A DNA stretch of 64,000 bases from Holophagae bacterium. Lineage in GTDB: Bacteria > Acidobacteriota > Holophagae > Acanthopleuribacterales > Acanthopleuribacteraceae. The notes below the pieces were generated by a model. The model was not told the origin of the DNA and did not search any database. It worked only from the letters and a program-made list of their open reading frames with translations. The position numbers and the translations under genes were made by a program. This document shows, one piece after another, positions 1-9,389 of the stretch (position 1 is the first letter of the stretch; every line of letters begins with the position of its first letter). The stretch spans positions 1 to 64,000 of the forward strand of contig JAUIFE010000020.1 of assembly GCA_030429565.1 (NCBI GenBank), read 5' to 3'.

Positions 1-120
1 TGTTGTGAGGCGGCATCATCTTCGCTACGATGGCCGCTTTTTGTTCCTGTGTGTAATGTCCCAAGTTGCCTCCACTCCTGGAATTCTAGCTCATTCTGGT
101 GCGACAACTATCCTGACACA

Positions 121-440
121 TAGGGCTGAGGATGCGATCAATCGGTGCGTGTCCTGGCTTGGACGCGTGTCCTGGCTTGGACGCGCCCAGCCTCATGTCT
201 TCGAGGAGATACCTGAGGATGCGATCAATCGGTGCATGTCCCAGTTTTGTTTGCCAGTTTTGGAGACCTTTTTGAGCACCAAAACGGTGCGTGTCCTGGC
301 TTGGGCGCGATCAATCTTTGAGGAAATACCTGAGGATGCGATCAATCGGTGCGTGTCCTGGCTTGGACGCGATCAATCGGTGCCTGTCCTGGCTTGGACG
401 CGTCAACTCGGAGACCTAAACGGTGGGTGTCCCGGTTTGT
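121..440. repeat. Cluster of degenerate hairpin-forming repeats
   Basis: A unit reading roughly GATGCGATCAATCGGTGC followed by GTGTCCTGGCTTGGACGCG recurs at about 128-167, 213-241, 288-316, 330-370 and 371-402, with a tandem half copy at 166-185 and a diverged copy at 417-440. The segment GTGTCC-TGGCTT-GGACGC is an imperfect inverted repeat (one G-T wobble), so each full unit can fold into a small hairpin. A longer direct repeat of about 40 bp recurs at an offset of 117 bp (200-240 and 317-357). The cluster abuts the 3' end of the ABC transporter gene. An open frame through it is repeat-derived and not a credible protein. Family not recognised. Confidence 0.75.
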
Positions 441-2242
441 GGGAGGGCCGGTTTGTCGCCGGCTTGGCGGGTTAGCATGGCTAGGAAGGGGCCGTCGGTG
501 GTTGCTAGCTGGGGCCAGGTGCCTGCTTGGGCCAGGCGGCCGGCTTCGAGGACCAAGATTTGGTCGGCGCGTTTTAGGGAATACAGGCGGTGGGCGATGA
601 CCACAATCGTTAGGTCGCCGTGCAGTTGCTCCAGCGCCTCCTGGATGCGACGCTCGTTTTCGCTGTCCAAGGCGCTGGTTGCCTCGTCGAGGATCAGCAA
701 GCGCGGTTCCCGCAGCAGCGCTCTCGCCAGCGCGATGCGTTGCTTTTCGCCGCCCGATAACTGCACGCCGCGCTCGCCGATCGGCTGGTCCAAACCGTGC
801 GGCAAGGCGCGCACGAAATCGGCGGCGGCGGCGCGTTCAAGAGCGCGCCACATCGTCGCTTCATCGGCATCGACAACGGCCCAACGCAAATTGTCGGCGA
901 TGGTACCGTCGAATAAAAACGTTTCCTGCGGCACGTATGCAACCTGGAGCCGCCACGCGACCAAGTTCTCCGCCGATAGCGGCACATCGTCAACATGGAG
1001 GCTGCCTGATTGCGGGCTGATGAGTCCCATCAGCAAATCGGCGACGGTGGTTTTGCCCGCACCCGACGGCCCCACCAAGGCGGTCGTTTGGTTGGCCGGC
1101 ACCACCAGGCTCAGCTCCTGCAGTGCCGGTTGGTCGCGTTGCGCGTAGGCGTATGACACCTCGGTGAACCGCAGCGCTTCGGATAGCGGCGGCACCGTTT
1201 CGTTTTGGTCGGTGGTGAACTCGCGCGCATCGCGGCAGGCGGTCAGCAGCTCAAGGTAGTTTTGAAAAACCGGCAAGACATGGTTCAGGTGATGCAAGTT
1301 TTGTTGCAGGGCGGCCACCTGCGGCATGAGTCTGGCGAAAATGAGGATTAACAATAAAAGGGACGGACCCGGCAACGCGAACCAGGTGACGGCGCCGTAA
1401 AAAAACAGGCAGAACACGGCGGTACTCGCCAGCGAGAACCACATCTGGGCGGCAATGGCGCCGCGATTGAAGCGCATGATGAGTGTTTTGTTGGTTTCGT
1501 TTAGTGTCTGGAATTGATCGAAGTTGCGCGCCTCGGCGGCGAAACTTTTGGTTTCCTTCATCCCGTTCAGGTGCTCGGTGACGGCGCGGAACAAACCGTT
1601 GGTGATTTGAGTGATCTCGCGACCATCCAGCGCGGCGTTGCGCAAACGCTTGCGCAATAACCACAACACGCCGCCGCCAATACCGGCGGTAACCGAGGTT
1701 AGGCCGGGGTCAATCAGCAAGGCCAGCAGCAGGTAACCGCCAATCAGGAGTGTGGTCACCAAGGTTCGTTGTAGGTAAGCGCTGCCATGACCGACGCGGT
1801 TCATGTCGGTGGTCAAGGCCTGGAGGAAATCGGCCGACTTGCGGGTCAGAAAAAACGGCCAGGATCCGTGCAGCAGCGCATCGTAGAGATCACGGCGCAA
1901 GCGTTCCATAAAGTCTTGCTGCAACTGAACATTCAACACTTCGTTGCAGTAAACCACGACGCGCCGCAACGTGAACAATGCCGCAAACAACAGCAACACG
2001 ACTTCCAAGGTGGCGGGCAAATGCAAAGCATCAAAGACCTGGTGCAGCATGGCCGCGAGACGCGAACCGTCCGGCGTTTGCGCGCCAATCCCCACAAACG
2101 ACAACAACGGCACCAACAACAAAATGCCGATGCCTTCGAGCAAGCTAAGCGCCATCATCAGCCACAGCGAAAGCCCCAAACGGCGCCCGACAACGGTATG
2201 GAAGCGGCGCATAAATGACATCAAAGATTGAAGCGAAGACAT
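416..2242 (-). CDS. ABC exporter, fused membrane and ATPase domains
   Basis: 608-aa half-transporter of the MsbA/McjD/CydC type: six predicted membrane helices in residues 1-330, then an ATPase domain with Walker A (GPSGAGKTT, about residue 390), the signature LSGGEKQR (about 495) and Walker B LLILDEATSALD (about 515). Such homodimers export lipids, peptides or drugs across the inner membrane; the substrate cannot be read from the sequence. It is the only exporter of this type in the window, so it is a distant candidate for exporting the lasso peptide encoded 8-11 kb away, but the two loci are separated by housekeeping genes. It is divergent from lepA. The stop falls within the edge of a repeat cluster. 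Start is ATG at 2242; ATGs at residues 8 and 11 are alternatives. Confidence 0.9.
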   Translation of the reverse strand: MSSLQSLMSFMRRFHTVVGRRLGLSLWLMMALSLLEGIGILLLVPLLSFVGIGAQTPDGSRLAAMLHQVFDALHLPATLEVVLLLFAALFTLRRVVVYCNEVLNVQLQQDFMERLRRDLYDALLHGSWPFFLTRKSADFLQALTTDMNRVGHGSAYLQRTLVTTLLIGGYLLLALLIDPGLTSVTAGIGGGVLWLLRKRLRNAALDGREITQITNGLFRAVTEHLNGMKETKSFAAEARNFDQFQTLNETNKTLIMRFNRGAIAAQMWFSLASTAVFCLFFYGAVTWFALPGPSLLLLILIFARLMPQVAALQQNLHHLNHVLPVFQNYLELLTACRDAREFTTDQNETVPPLSEALRFTEVSYAYAQRDQPALQELSLVVPANQTTALVGPSGAGKTTVADLLMGLISPQSGSLHVDDVPLSAENLVAWRLQVAYVPQETFLFDGTIADNLRWAVVDADEATMWRALERAAAADFVRALPHGLDQPIGERGVQLSGGEKQRIALARALLREPRLLILDEATSALDSENERRIQEALEQLHGDLTIVVIAHRLYSLKRADQILVLEAGRLAQAGTWPQLATTDGPFLAMLTRQAGDKPALPQTGTPTV

Positions 2243-2440
2243 AAGCTACCTTATTGGACGGAGGCGGAAAGGGGCTTTGGAAACAGTAGGTTTACCTGGG
2301 CATCGGCCGTAAAGGTCGCCGGCTTAAGCGGACGATCGGATAAAAACCCCGGCAGGCGGACCGCGAAGAATCACATTCTTTCGTTCCGGCCCTATGTTAT
2401 GATTAGCGGTTCGGAACGAAACCGTGTGGAGGGTCCTTCG

Positions 2441-4246
2441 TTGTCAATCGATTCCCAATTTATTCGCAACTTCTCAATCATTGCCCATATTGACCATGGC
2501 AAAAGCACCTTGGCGGACCGCTTTTTGGAGAACACCGGCAGTGTGAGCGACCGCGAGAAAAAAGCCCAGATGTTGGACGACATGGAGCTGGAACGCGAGC
2601 GCGGCATCACCATCAAAGCGCGCGCCGTCACCATGAATTACAAAGCTCAAGATGGAAATCTTTATCAGTTTAACCTGATCGACACGCCTGGCCACGTGGA
2701 TTTTTCCTATGAAGTATCGCGTAGCTTGGCGGCCTGCGACGGCGCCATTCTCGTCGTCGATGCAGCGCAAGGGGTCGAAGCCCAAACCTTGGCCAACGTT
2801 TATCTGGCTTTGGAAAACGATTTGCAACTGCTGCCGGTATTGAACAAAATCGACCTGCCCTCGGCACAACCGGACGTCATTCTCGAACAAATTGAAAACG
2901 TAATTGGGCTCGAAACCGACAACGCCTGCCTGATTTCGGCCAAAACCGGCCAAGGTATTGAGGATGTCCTCGAAGGGGTTATCCAAGCCTTTCCGCCACC
3001 TTCCGGTAAAAACGAGAACCCGCTGCAGGCGCTGATTTTTGACGCATGGTTCGACAGCTATCGCGGGCTGATCATCTTGGTCCGTATTTTCGAAGGGCGC
3101 ATGGCACGCAAAGACCGTGTCAAGTTCATGGCAACCCACAGTGAATACGAAGTGGACGAAGTGGGCGTATTTGGTCCGAAGATGACCAAAACCGATAGCC
3201 TTGAAGCCGGCCAGGTTGGTTACGTCATCGCCACCATCAAAACGTTGGACGAAGCACGGGTGGGCGATACGATCACCCACGCGAAAAAACCCTGCGCCAG
3301 TCCCCTGCCCGGTTTTAAAGAATCCAAACCCATGGTTTTCTCGGGTTTGTACCCTTCCGATTCCAACGATTATGCGGCTTTACGCGACGCTCTCGACAAA
3401 TTGCAAATCAACGACACCTCGTTTGTGTTCGAGCCGGAAACCTCGATTGCGCTCGGTTTCGGTTTCCGCTGCGGCTTCCTGGGTCTGCTCCACATGGAAA
3501 TTATCCAAGAACGGCTGGAGCGCGAATTCAACCTCGACTTGGTTACCACCGCCCCCGGCGTTGAGTACCGCGTCACCACCAAAAGTGGCGACGTGGTCAT
3601 GGTCGACTCTCCGAGCAAACTGCCGGACACCGGCGATATCGAAATGTTTGAAGAACCCTACATCCTCGGCACCATTCTTACCAATAGTGAGTATGTCGGC
3701 GCCGTTTTGAAGCTCTGCGAAGAGCGGCGCGGTATCCAGAAAAAGCTGGAGTACGTCTCCGAAGACCGCCTGCTCATTGAATACGAATTACCGCTGAACG
3801 AAGTCGTCCTCGACTTTTACGACCGCCTTAAGTCGGTCAGTCGCGGCTATTCCTCGTTTGACTATCACGTCGAAGGCTACTGGAACTCGAACTTAATTAA
3901 GCTCGACATTCTCGTGAACGGCGATCTCGTCGACGCCCTCAGCCTGATCGTCCACCGCGACAAGGCGCAAAACCGCGCCAACCTGTTGACGGTTAAAATG
4001 AAAGACCTGATTCCGCGCCAAATGTTCGACATCGCCATTCAGGCCTCGATTGGCGCGCGCATTGTGGCCCGCACCACGGTCAAGGCCCTGCGTAAAAACG
4101 TCTTGGCCAAGTGTTACGGCGGCGATATCTCGCGGAAACGCAAGCTGTTGGAAAAACAGAAAGCTGGTAAGAAACGCATGAAGGCGGTCGGCAACGTGCA
4201 AATCCCGCAAGACGCCTTCCTGGCCATGCTTAAAATCGACAACTAA
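2441..4246 (+). CDS. lepA: Elongation factor 4 (LepA), ribosome back-translocase GTPase
   Basis: Translational GTPase that acts on the ribosome and is thought to remobilise stalled elongation or assist subunit biogenesis. G1 motif AHIDHGKST lies right after the start, G3 is DTPGH and G4 NKID; the LepA-specific C-terminal domain is complete, ending at AMLKIDN. The open frame runs upstream to 2228, but that part has no family homology. A TTG at 2441 preceded by GGAGGG at 2428-2433 (7-nt spacing) gives 601 aa, the usual LepA length. The ATG at 2399 is an alternative. It is followed by yhbY and moaC on the same strand. Confidence 0.95.
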   Translation: MSIDSQFIRNFSIIAHIDHGKSTLADRFLENTGSVSDREKKAQMLDDMELERERGITIKARAVTMNYKAQDGNLYQFNLIDTPGHVDFSYEVSRSLAACDGAILVVDAAQGVEAQTLANVYLALENDLQLLPVLNKIDLPSAQPDVILEQIENVIGLETDNACLISAKTGQGIEDVLEGVIQAFPPPSGKNENPLQALIFDAWFDSYRGLIILVRIFEGRMARKDRVKFMATHSEYEVDEVGVFGPKMTKTDSLEAGQVGYVIATIKTLDEARVGDTITHAKKPCASPLPGFKESKPMVFSGLYPSDSNDYAALRDALDKLQINDTSFVFEPETSIALGFGFRCGFLGLLHMEIIQERLEREFNLDLVTTAPGVEYRVTTKSGDVVMVDSPSKLPDTGDIEMFEEPYILGTILTNSEYVGAVLKLCEERRGIQKKLEYVSEDRLLIEYELPLNEVVLDFYDRLKSVSRGYSSFDYHVEGYWNSNLIKLDILVNGDLVDALSLIVHRDKAQNRANLLTVKMKDLIPRQMFDIAIQASIGARIVARTTVKALRKNVLAKCYGGDISRKRKLLEKQKAGKKRMKAVGNVQIPQDAFLAMLKIDN

Positions 4247-4328
4247 TCCCGCACCCATTCGGGAACTTTTTCGGCACCGACAGGGTGCCATAACGCCGCC
4301 TGCGCGCGGCTCGATAGGAACAAAGATC

Positions 4329-4628
4329 ATGGAAGCCATTAAATTATCTGCCAAACAACGCCGTTTTCTTAAGGCGCAATCGCACCACCTAAAACCCTTA
4401 ATCCAACTGGGTAAAGAAGGCCCTTCGGCCGGCTTTTTGCGCCAGCTCGAGGAACAAATCAATGCTCACGAGCTGATTAAGGTCAAAGTTTTGGGTAATT
4501 GCCTGGCTGAAAAAGAAGAGATCGAAGCAGCCGTCGCCACTGTCGGCGTTACTGTCGTTCAGAAAATCGGCCACATTTATACCTTCTTCCGTCAACGCCC
4601 GGAGAACTCTAACTTCGAACTGGACTAA
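4329..4628 (+). CDS. yhbY: YhbY-family (CRM domain) RNA-binding protein
   Basis: 99-aa single CRM domain protein. In E. coli YhbY associates with pre-50S ribosomal subunits; the CRM fold binds RNA. Visible hallmarks are the start LSAKQRRFLKAQSH, the GKEG loop (about residue 29) typical of the family's GxxG RNA-binding loop, and the IGHIYTFFR C-terminal strand. It begins 82 nt after lepA with an AGGA-type ribosome site and is followed after 15 nt by moaC, so cotranscription is plausible. A small hairpin (GGCACC/GGTGCC, about 4274-4290) between lepA and yhbY lacks a T tract. Confidence 0.9.
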   Translation: MEAIKLSAKQRRFLKAQSHHLKPLIQLGKEGPSAGFLRQLEEQINAHELIKVKVLGNCLAEKEEIEAAVATVGVTVVQKIGHIYTFFRQRPENSNFELD

Positions 4629-4643
4629 TCGGAGCACGCCGTC

Positions 4644-5153
4644 ATGAACCCCACCCAGCCAGGCCCGCAAAACGACGTCACCTTGTCGCACCTTAACGAA
4701 CAAGGCGAGGCTCACATGGTGGACGTCGGCGGCAAACAGGTCAGCTCACGCCAGGCCGTCGCCGAAGGTTTTATCAGCATGCCGACAGAACTGATCGCTA
4801 CCTTGGATCGCCTCAAAAAAGGCAATGCTTACGAGGTGGCGCGGCTGGCAGGCATGATGGCGGCCAAAAAAACGGCCGACCTGATTCCGCTGTGCCACAC
4901 ATTACCGCTCGACAAAGTGAAGCTCCACTTTGAAAGCGAAACAGCACGGGTGCGTGTCACTTGCACGGTCGCGTGTCACGCGCGGACCGGCGTGGAAATG
5001 GAAGCCTTGACCGGTGTCCAAGTAGCCTTACTGACCCTTTACGACATGGGTAAAGCCTATGCACGCGACATGGTGATTGGCCCGGTACGTTTGCTGGAAA
5101 AACACGGTGGCAAAACCGGCACCTGGGTTGCCAACAAAAGCGAAGCGCCCTAA
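4644..5153 (+). CDS. moaC: Cyclic pyranopterin monophosphate synthase MoaC
   Basis: 169 aa, usual family length. With MoaA it converts GTP-derived 3',8-cH2GTP to cyclic pyranopterin monophosphate, the first stage of molybdenum cofactor synthesis in the cytoplasm. Family motifs visible are MVDVGGK, the conserved LIPLCHTL (about residues 80-87) and GVEMEALTGVQVALLTLYDMGKA in two adjoining parts with the active-site Glu-Met-Glu-Ala. SD is GGAG nine nt before the ATG. No moaA, moaB, moaD or moaE neighbours it; the only other possible cofactor gene in the window is the MobA/MocA-like gene at 61.7 kb. Confidence 0.95.
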   Translation: MNPTQPGPQNDVTLSHLNEQGEAHMVDVGGKQVSSRQAVAEGFISMPTELIATLDRLKKGNAYEVARLAGMMAAKKTADLIPLCHTLPLDKVKLHFESETARVRVTCTVACHARTGVEMEALTGVQVALLTLYDMGKAYARDMVIGPVRLLEKHGGKTGTWVANKSEAP

Positions 5154-5225
5154 TCCCGACCAGTAAGGCAGCCACACGCGGATATCCATCACTTGCTTCG
5201 ACGATCCGCCAACACACCCATCGGT

Positions 5226-5822
5226 TCACTCGGACTGCTCAAACCATTCGATAAAACCCGTTGCCTTGAGATGGTCGAAAACGGCTCGGTCACGCTGGGG
5301 ATCCATTTCCTCGTCGCCATAAGCCTCGTTTAACCAATAGCCATAACACCCAAGCGTGGCGAATGCCAACAACTGGGCCGATGCCCGAAAACTCATCTCC
5401 GGGGCGACGATGCGCAACAGTGAGTCGGCTTGGGTATCCGAAAGACCGGCAGGATAAGCGTTGCGAATGCGAGCCACCGCCTCGAGATGCCATGGTGAAA
5501 CAGGAACGGCATCGGTAGGCAACGCGATAGGTTCACCTTCTAGCCACGCAAGGAAACCACCAGACCGCAACCTGGCGGTCATTTCAGCCAAAAGTGTTTG
5601 CTCAGACGGGGTAGATGCCGGCACCGGGTACGGGGCGTTAAAGCGGTCCCCAAAATGAAGGCGCGCAAAGGCGGTCGCCTGGTTTTGCCCCAGGTAGGGA
5701 ACCAAGATCCGCCAAAGGTGCATGACCTCGACCAAGTCCAGTCCACGGGGAAAAATATGGCATAGCAACAATTGTCCACTGGGCCAAGTGGCCTGATTGC
5801 GTGGATCGGTTCGTTTGGGCAT
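5226..5822 (-). CDS. Conserved-looking hypothetical protein, 198 aa
   Basis: No family recognised. The frame is open to 6029, but the ATG at 5820-5822 has a good GGAGG about six nt upstream and begins MPKRTDPRNQATW, so the shorter start is preferred. The product is soluble, without signal peptide or membrane segment, rich in Leu and aromatic residues, with a C-terminal acidic stretch (EEMDPQRDRAVFDHLK). It is convergent with moaC. Coding is supported by the SD site and an even amino-acid composition; function unknown. Confidence 0.6.
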   Translation of the reverse strand: MPKRTDPRNQATWPSGQLLLCHIFPRGLDLVEVMHLWRILVPYLGQNQATAFARLHFGDRFNAPYPVPASTPSEQTLLAEMTARLRSGGFLAWLEGEPIALPTDAVPVSPWHLEAVARIRNAYPAGLSDTQADSLLRIVAPEMSFRASAQLLAFATLGCYGYWLNEAYGDEEMDPQRDRAVFDHLKATGFIEWFEQSE

Positions 5823-6186
5823 AGGGCCTCCTGTTGCGAATACGTATCGGCGAACGCAAACCCATTTGCGACACCACTCATCCACAGAACGCGATAAGCG
5901 CGATAGAAAGCGGTGAAAAAAAGAAACGCGCCGCCGACGCCCGATTCGTAGCGCGGGCCCCAATACCGAAACAAAGTGAAACAGGACGAATGAAGTCACG
6001 CAAATTTTGACGCAGGACCCGTCAAGCATTGGTGCAAAACCTTCTATAAAAAGGACACCGAGACCGCGTTCGGCACGCCCCCTTAAAGCACGACGCGCAT
6101 TTCAAAAAATGTTGCAGCCCAACAGCTTGCGCGACATCAGCACGACAAATCGCGTCCTGCAGGTAACGACCAGGCTGCGACCCATC
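5823..6186. other. Intergenic stretch without recognised features
   Basis: Lies between the start of the 198-aa hypothetical gene and the terminator of the IPTL-CTERM gene, both on the minus strand. It presumably holds the promoter of the hypothetical gene; no convincing -35/-10 pair was found. The open frame that continues through it upstream of the hypothetical gene looks non-coding. Confidence 0.5.
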
Positions 6187-6213
6187 AAAAAAAGCCGGAG
6201 CAAAAGCTCCGGC
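6187..6213 (-). terminator. Intrinsic terminator of the IPTL-CTERM protein gene
   Basis: Read on the minus strand: GCCGGAGC-TTTT-GCTCCGGC, a perfect 8-bp stem, followed directly by seven T. It lies about 35 nt past the stop codon of the minus-strand gene ending at 6249. Confidence 0.93.
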
Positions 6214-6248
6214 CCAGATTGAGAAACGATGTAGAACGTTTAAAGGTT

Positions 6249-9200
6249 TTAGACGTTGCGACGTTGTTTGCGAGCAACAACCATCGCGGAACCCATCAGC
6301 AGCAGTACAAAACCAATCAAGGCCCACTCACCCAAAGTTGGGACCGTGAAAATGATAGAACCACCGGGGTTGAGGATCGTATTGGCGCCATCAGCGGCAA
6401 CGTAAGAGGTATCCGCTGCGCCAAGAGTGGCGAGCGTGATCGTGCCGGAATCAGGAATCGTGATCGGCCCTTCGAGCAAGGTCCAATCAGCGGGGTTGGT
6501 GGAACCATTGGCGTTGTAAAGCGACCAGATACAGCCAGGAACACCTGTAGCCACGATGGGGTTACCAATTGAAATATTCAGCGTAACCGTACCGCAAGCG
6601 GTGGTGTCGTCGTCCGTAACCGTAACCGAAACATCATCTGTATCGGCGTCGGTGAAGGCGTCATAAGCTGCATCAGCACTGGTGGGATCACCAACGTTGA
6701 TGGTGTAAGTCAGGTCTCCTTCGTTATCACCGTCGTCAACCGGCGTAACCGTGATGGTTTGCGGCGTGTTGGCGGTAGTGATGGTGACAGAAGCAGCGGA
6801 AACCGTTACTTCGGAGGGGTCGCTGGAGGTAATGGGGATGGTCACATCAGCAGAAGGTGCAGCACCCAAAGAGATGGTGAAGGTCTGGCCGGGGCCGGCT
6901 TCAGGAATCGTCAGGGTGGTGGGGTTCACCGTAATCGACGGCGTGTCGTCGTCGGTGTTCACACCGGTGACCGCAGCCACGGCAAAACCGTTGTAGTCGC
7001 CATCGGCGGACGTAACGGTAAAGGTGACGTTGAAGTTTTGGTTACCATCGGCAACTGCATCATCAACACCGGTGACCGTTACGGTTTGCGGCGTGGTGCC
7101 GTTGCCGTTGGTGAAGGTCAGGTTGGCAGGCATAACAGTGGCTTCAGCAGTGTTGCTGGAAGCAACCGCGATGGTGACATCGGCCGTCGGGAAGGTGTCG
7201 AGTTGCACGGTAAAGGAATCGGTGGTCCCCGTCTCTGAGGTAGTGACGGAGGTGGGCGTTACCGTAATACCGGCGGAATCGTCATCGGCATTGGAGCAAA
7301 GAACATCGTCAACCGGTACACCGCTCCAAGCAGGATCAGCACTCGCGGTGGGATCCAAGATGATCGAGAAAGCCACGGTACCGTCAACGATGGCGTCATC
7401 AACCGCGCTAACCGTTACCGTTTGCGGGGTATCCCAGTTGGCATTGGTGAACGTCAACATGGCGGTATCGGCGGTACCTTCGGTAGCATCCTGAGAGCTA
7501 ACAGCGATGGTTACGTCGGAAGCGGGCTGTGCATCGAGAACAACGGTAAAGGTGTTATCGGTGGAATCAGTGCCGGCTTCATCAACGGTGATGGGGTTGG
7601 CGGCGGGCGTCACAGTGACACCGGCCGAGTCGCCTTCATCAGCATTGAGGAAAGTTACGTTGGCAGGATCCAACCCATTGTAACGCGGGTCGGTTGAAGT
7701 AGCCGGACGCGTAATGGCGGAGTAGTTGATGTCACCGTCAACAATGAAGTCGTTGACGCCGGTCATGGTAACCGTTTGAGGGGTGTCCCAATTACCGGTG
7801 GTAAAGGTAACGGACGCTAAATCCACGGTACCTTCGGAGACATCGGAGCTCTCAATTCCAATCACGACGTCGGCAGTCGGCATGGAGTTAAGCTCGATGG
7901 TGAACGTGCCGGAAGTCCCGGTTTCGCTCGTGCCAATCGGTTCAGCAGCGCCTGGCGTCACGGTGAAACCGGCGGCGTCATCATCGGTGTTGGTACCCGT
8001 GATATCGGCCACATCGGCAGCGGTCAACGCGTCGTAGGTGGCGTTGGCGCTGGTGGGATCACCAGTGGTAATGGTGAAGGGTTGGTCACCGTCGTCAACC
8101 ATGTCGTCGACACCCGTCACGGTCACAGTGGTGGTGTAGCCGCCGCCGGAAGTCAAGGTCACAGAAGCAGGAACCGTTGCTTCGTTGGTGTTAGAGCTGG
8201 TCAAGGGGACGGTGATGTCCTCGTTGCCGCCGGGGGCAACGGTCGCGCTAATGTCGAAGGTGGCGGTGCCGCCCGCTTCGGTGGTCGTCAAACCGGAAGT
8301 TGGTGAAACAACAATGTTGGCCGATTCGTCGTCGACGTTGGTCACCGACACATCGTCAACGGCAATGCCGTCAAAGTCAGTGTCGCCCGATGTAGCGGTG
8401 GTGGTGATGTTGAAACCAACATTGCCATCGGCAACAGCATCGTCAACACCGGTAATCGTTGCGGTTTGAGGAATGTCCCAGTTGGCGGCGGTAAATGAAA
8501 CCGTGGCCGGGGCAACGGTACCTTCAGTCACATCGTCGGAGGCCAAAGCGATGTCGACTTGGGCGCTTGGCGGCGCGGTCAAATTCATGGAGAAGGTAGC
8601 GGTACCACCACCTTCCGTCGTGGTTTGCGTGGTGCCGGTAACAGTAGCGCCGGGCACCAAAACATCACCGCTAAGACGGAAAGAATGGTCCAAATCAGTG
8701 GGCTGCTCGCTGACACCGCAATCGGTGAAACGCGCGCCCCATTGGTTAAGGCAGTTGGCGCCAATCAAAGCATTGGCGGTGTAGTTCGATTCGTGCAGGT
8801 CATCGGCGGAATTGGAAAAACGCCACAACCATTGGCCGGCGGCACTGGAGGACTGATTGGTGCGAACCACCAACCAATAAGTCCCGGGTCCCAAAATCAG
8901 ACCGTCGCCGGGCAATTGAATGAGGAAGTCGGCACTGTCGATGTCGGAAGGGGTGACATTTTCCAGCGCATAAATCGCGGCGCCGGATAAGTTGGTGGAA
9001 TCGGGCTCACCGGCGTTGTCGCCCATGATGTAAATGCTCACCGATTCAGCCGGCCCCGCCGGGCTATCACCAACCTCACGGTAGTTCCCTTCGGCCAGGA
9101 TCTCGGTAATCCGCCAAGCCTTATCGGAAGCAGGGATGACAAAATCATCCGCGGCGGTAATTTGGAAATTTACACCGGGTGAAATCTCAGTGTCGGTTAC

Positions 9201-9389
9201 GTTTTGCGAAAATAAACCGCCGGAAGTCGCGGGCGAATCATCGGTGGTGTCGAATAAAACCGTCGCGCCGCGCGCGGGAATATTAACACTGGCGCCGCCA
9301 TCGGCGACAACAGCAAATTCGGATAGGTCCTGTGCAAAACCTGCCATTGACCATAACAGGAGAATGGATCCATAGAAAAGCGTTCTCAT
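6249..9389 (-). CDS. Secreted Calx-beta-repeat protein with IPTL-CTERM sorting signal
   Basis: 1046 aa. Residues 1-20 are a signal peptide ending in GFAQ. Residues to about 250 form an N-terminal domain with carbohydrate-binding/jelly-roll character (sequence about FSNSADDLHE, FRLSGD). Six tandem repeats of about 110-117 aa follow (about 250-940), each with E-G-T or E-A-T, Q-T-x-T-V-T-G-V-D-D and D-G-D/N motifs typical of calcium-binding Calx-beta-like modules. The C-terminus has VPTLGEWALIGFVLLLMG then a short basic tail (RKQRR): the IPTL-CTERM tripartite signal that exosortase-type enzymes recognise. Predicted cell-surface or matrix protein. SD GGAGACGAGAA precedes the ATG. No exosortase gene is in the window. 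Confidence 0.88.
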   Translation of the reverse strand: MRTLFYGSILLLWSMAGFAQDLSEFAVVADGGASVNIPARGATVLFDTTDDSPATSGGLFSQNVTDTEISPGVNFQITAADDFVIPASDKAWRITEILAEGNYREVGDSPAGPAESVSIYIMGDNAGEPDSTNLSGAAIYALENVTPSDIDSADFLIQLPGDGLILGPGTYWLVVRTNQSSSAAGQWLWRFSNSADDLHESNYTANALIGANCLNQWGARFTDCGVSEQPTDLDHSFRLSGDVLVPGATVTGTTQTTTEGGGTATFSMNLTAPPSAQVDIALASDDVTEGTVAPATVSFTAANWDIPQTATITGVDDAVADGNVGFNITTTATSGDTDFDGIAVDDVSVTNVDDESANIVVSPTSGLTTTEAGGTATFDISATVAPGGNEDITVPLTSSNTNEATVPASVTLTSGGGYTTTVTVTGVDDMVDDGDQPFTITTGDPTSANATYDALTAADVADITGTNTDDDAAGFTVTPGAAEPIGTSETGTSGTFTIELNSMPTADVVIGIESSDVSEGTVDLASVTFTTGNWDTPQTVTMTGVNDFIVDGDINYSAITRPATSTDPRYNGLDPANVTFLNADEGDSAGVTVTPAANPITVDEAGTDSTDNTFTVVLDAQPASDVTIAVSSQDATEGTADTAMLTFTNANWDTPQTVTVSAVDDAIVDGTVAFSIILDPTASADPAWSGVPVDDVLCSNADDDSAGITVTPTSVTTSETGTTDSFTVQLDTFPTADVTIAVASSNTAEATVMPANLTFTNGNGTTPQTVTVTGVDDAVADGNQNFNVTFTVTSADGDYNGFAVAAVTGVNTDDDTPSITVNPTTLTIPEAGPGQTFTISLGAAPSADVTIPITSSDPSEVTVSAASVTITTANTPQTITVTPVDDGDNEGDLTYTINVGDPTSADAAYDAFTDADTDDVSVTVTDDDTTACGTVTLNISIGNPIVATGVPGCIWSLYNANGSTNPADWTLLEGPITIPDSGTITLATLGAADTSYVAADGANTILNPGGSIIFTVPTLGEWALIGFVLLLMGSAMVVARKQRRNV

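Noticed and set aside
5..475. Plus-strand open frame of 156 aa in the left-edge repeat array
   Set aside because: Its protein is just the translated repeats (VSWLGR, EDAINRC) with no SD or homology.
416..2242. Considered as the lasso exporter McjD
   Set aside because: Too far from the locus and separated by unrelated genes; kept only as a candidate.
2228..2440. N-terminal extension of LepA
   Set aside because: No family similarity, overlaps the divergent ABC gene start; a TTG with strong SD at 2441 gives the normal length.
4274..4290. Hairpin between lepA and yhbY as a terminator
   Set aside because: Short stem without a T tract; genes are likely cotranscribed.
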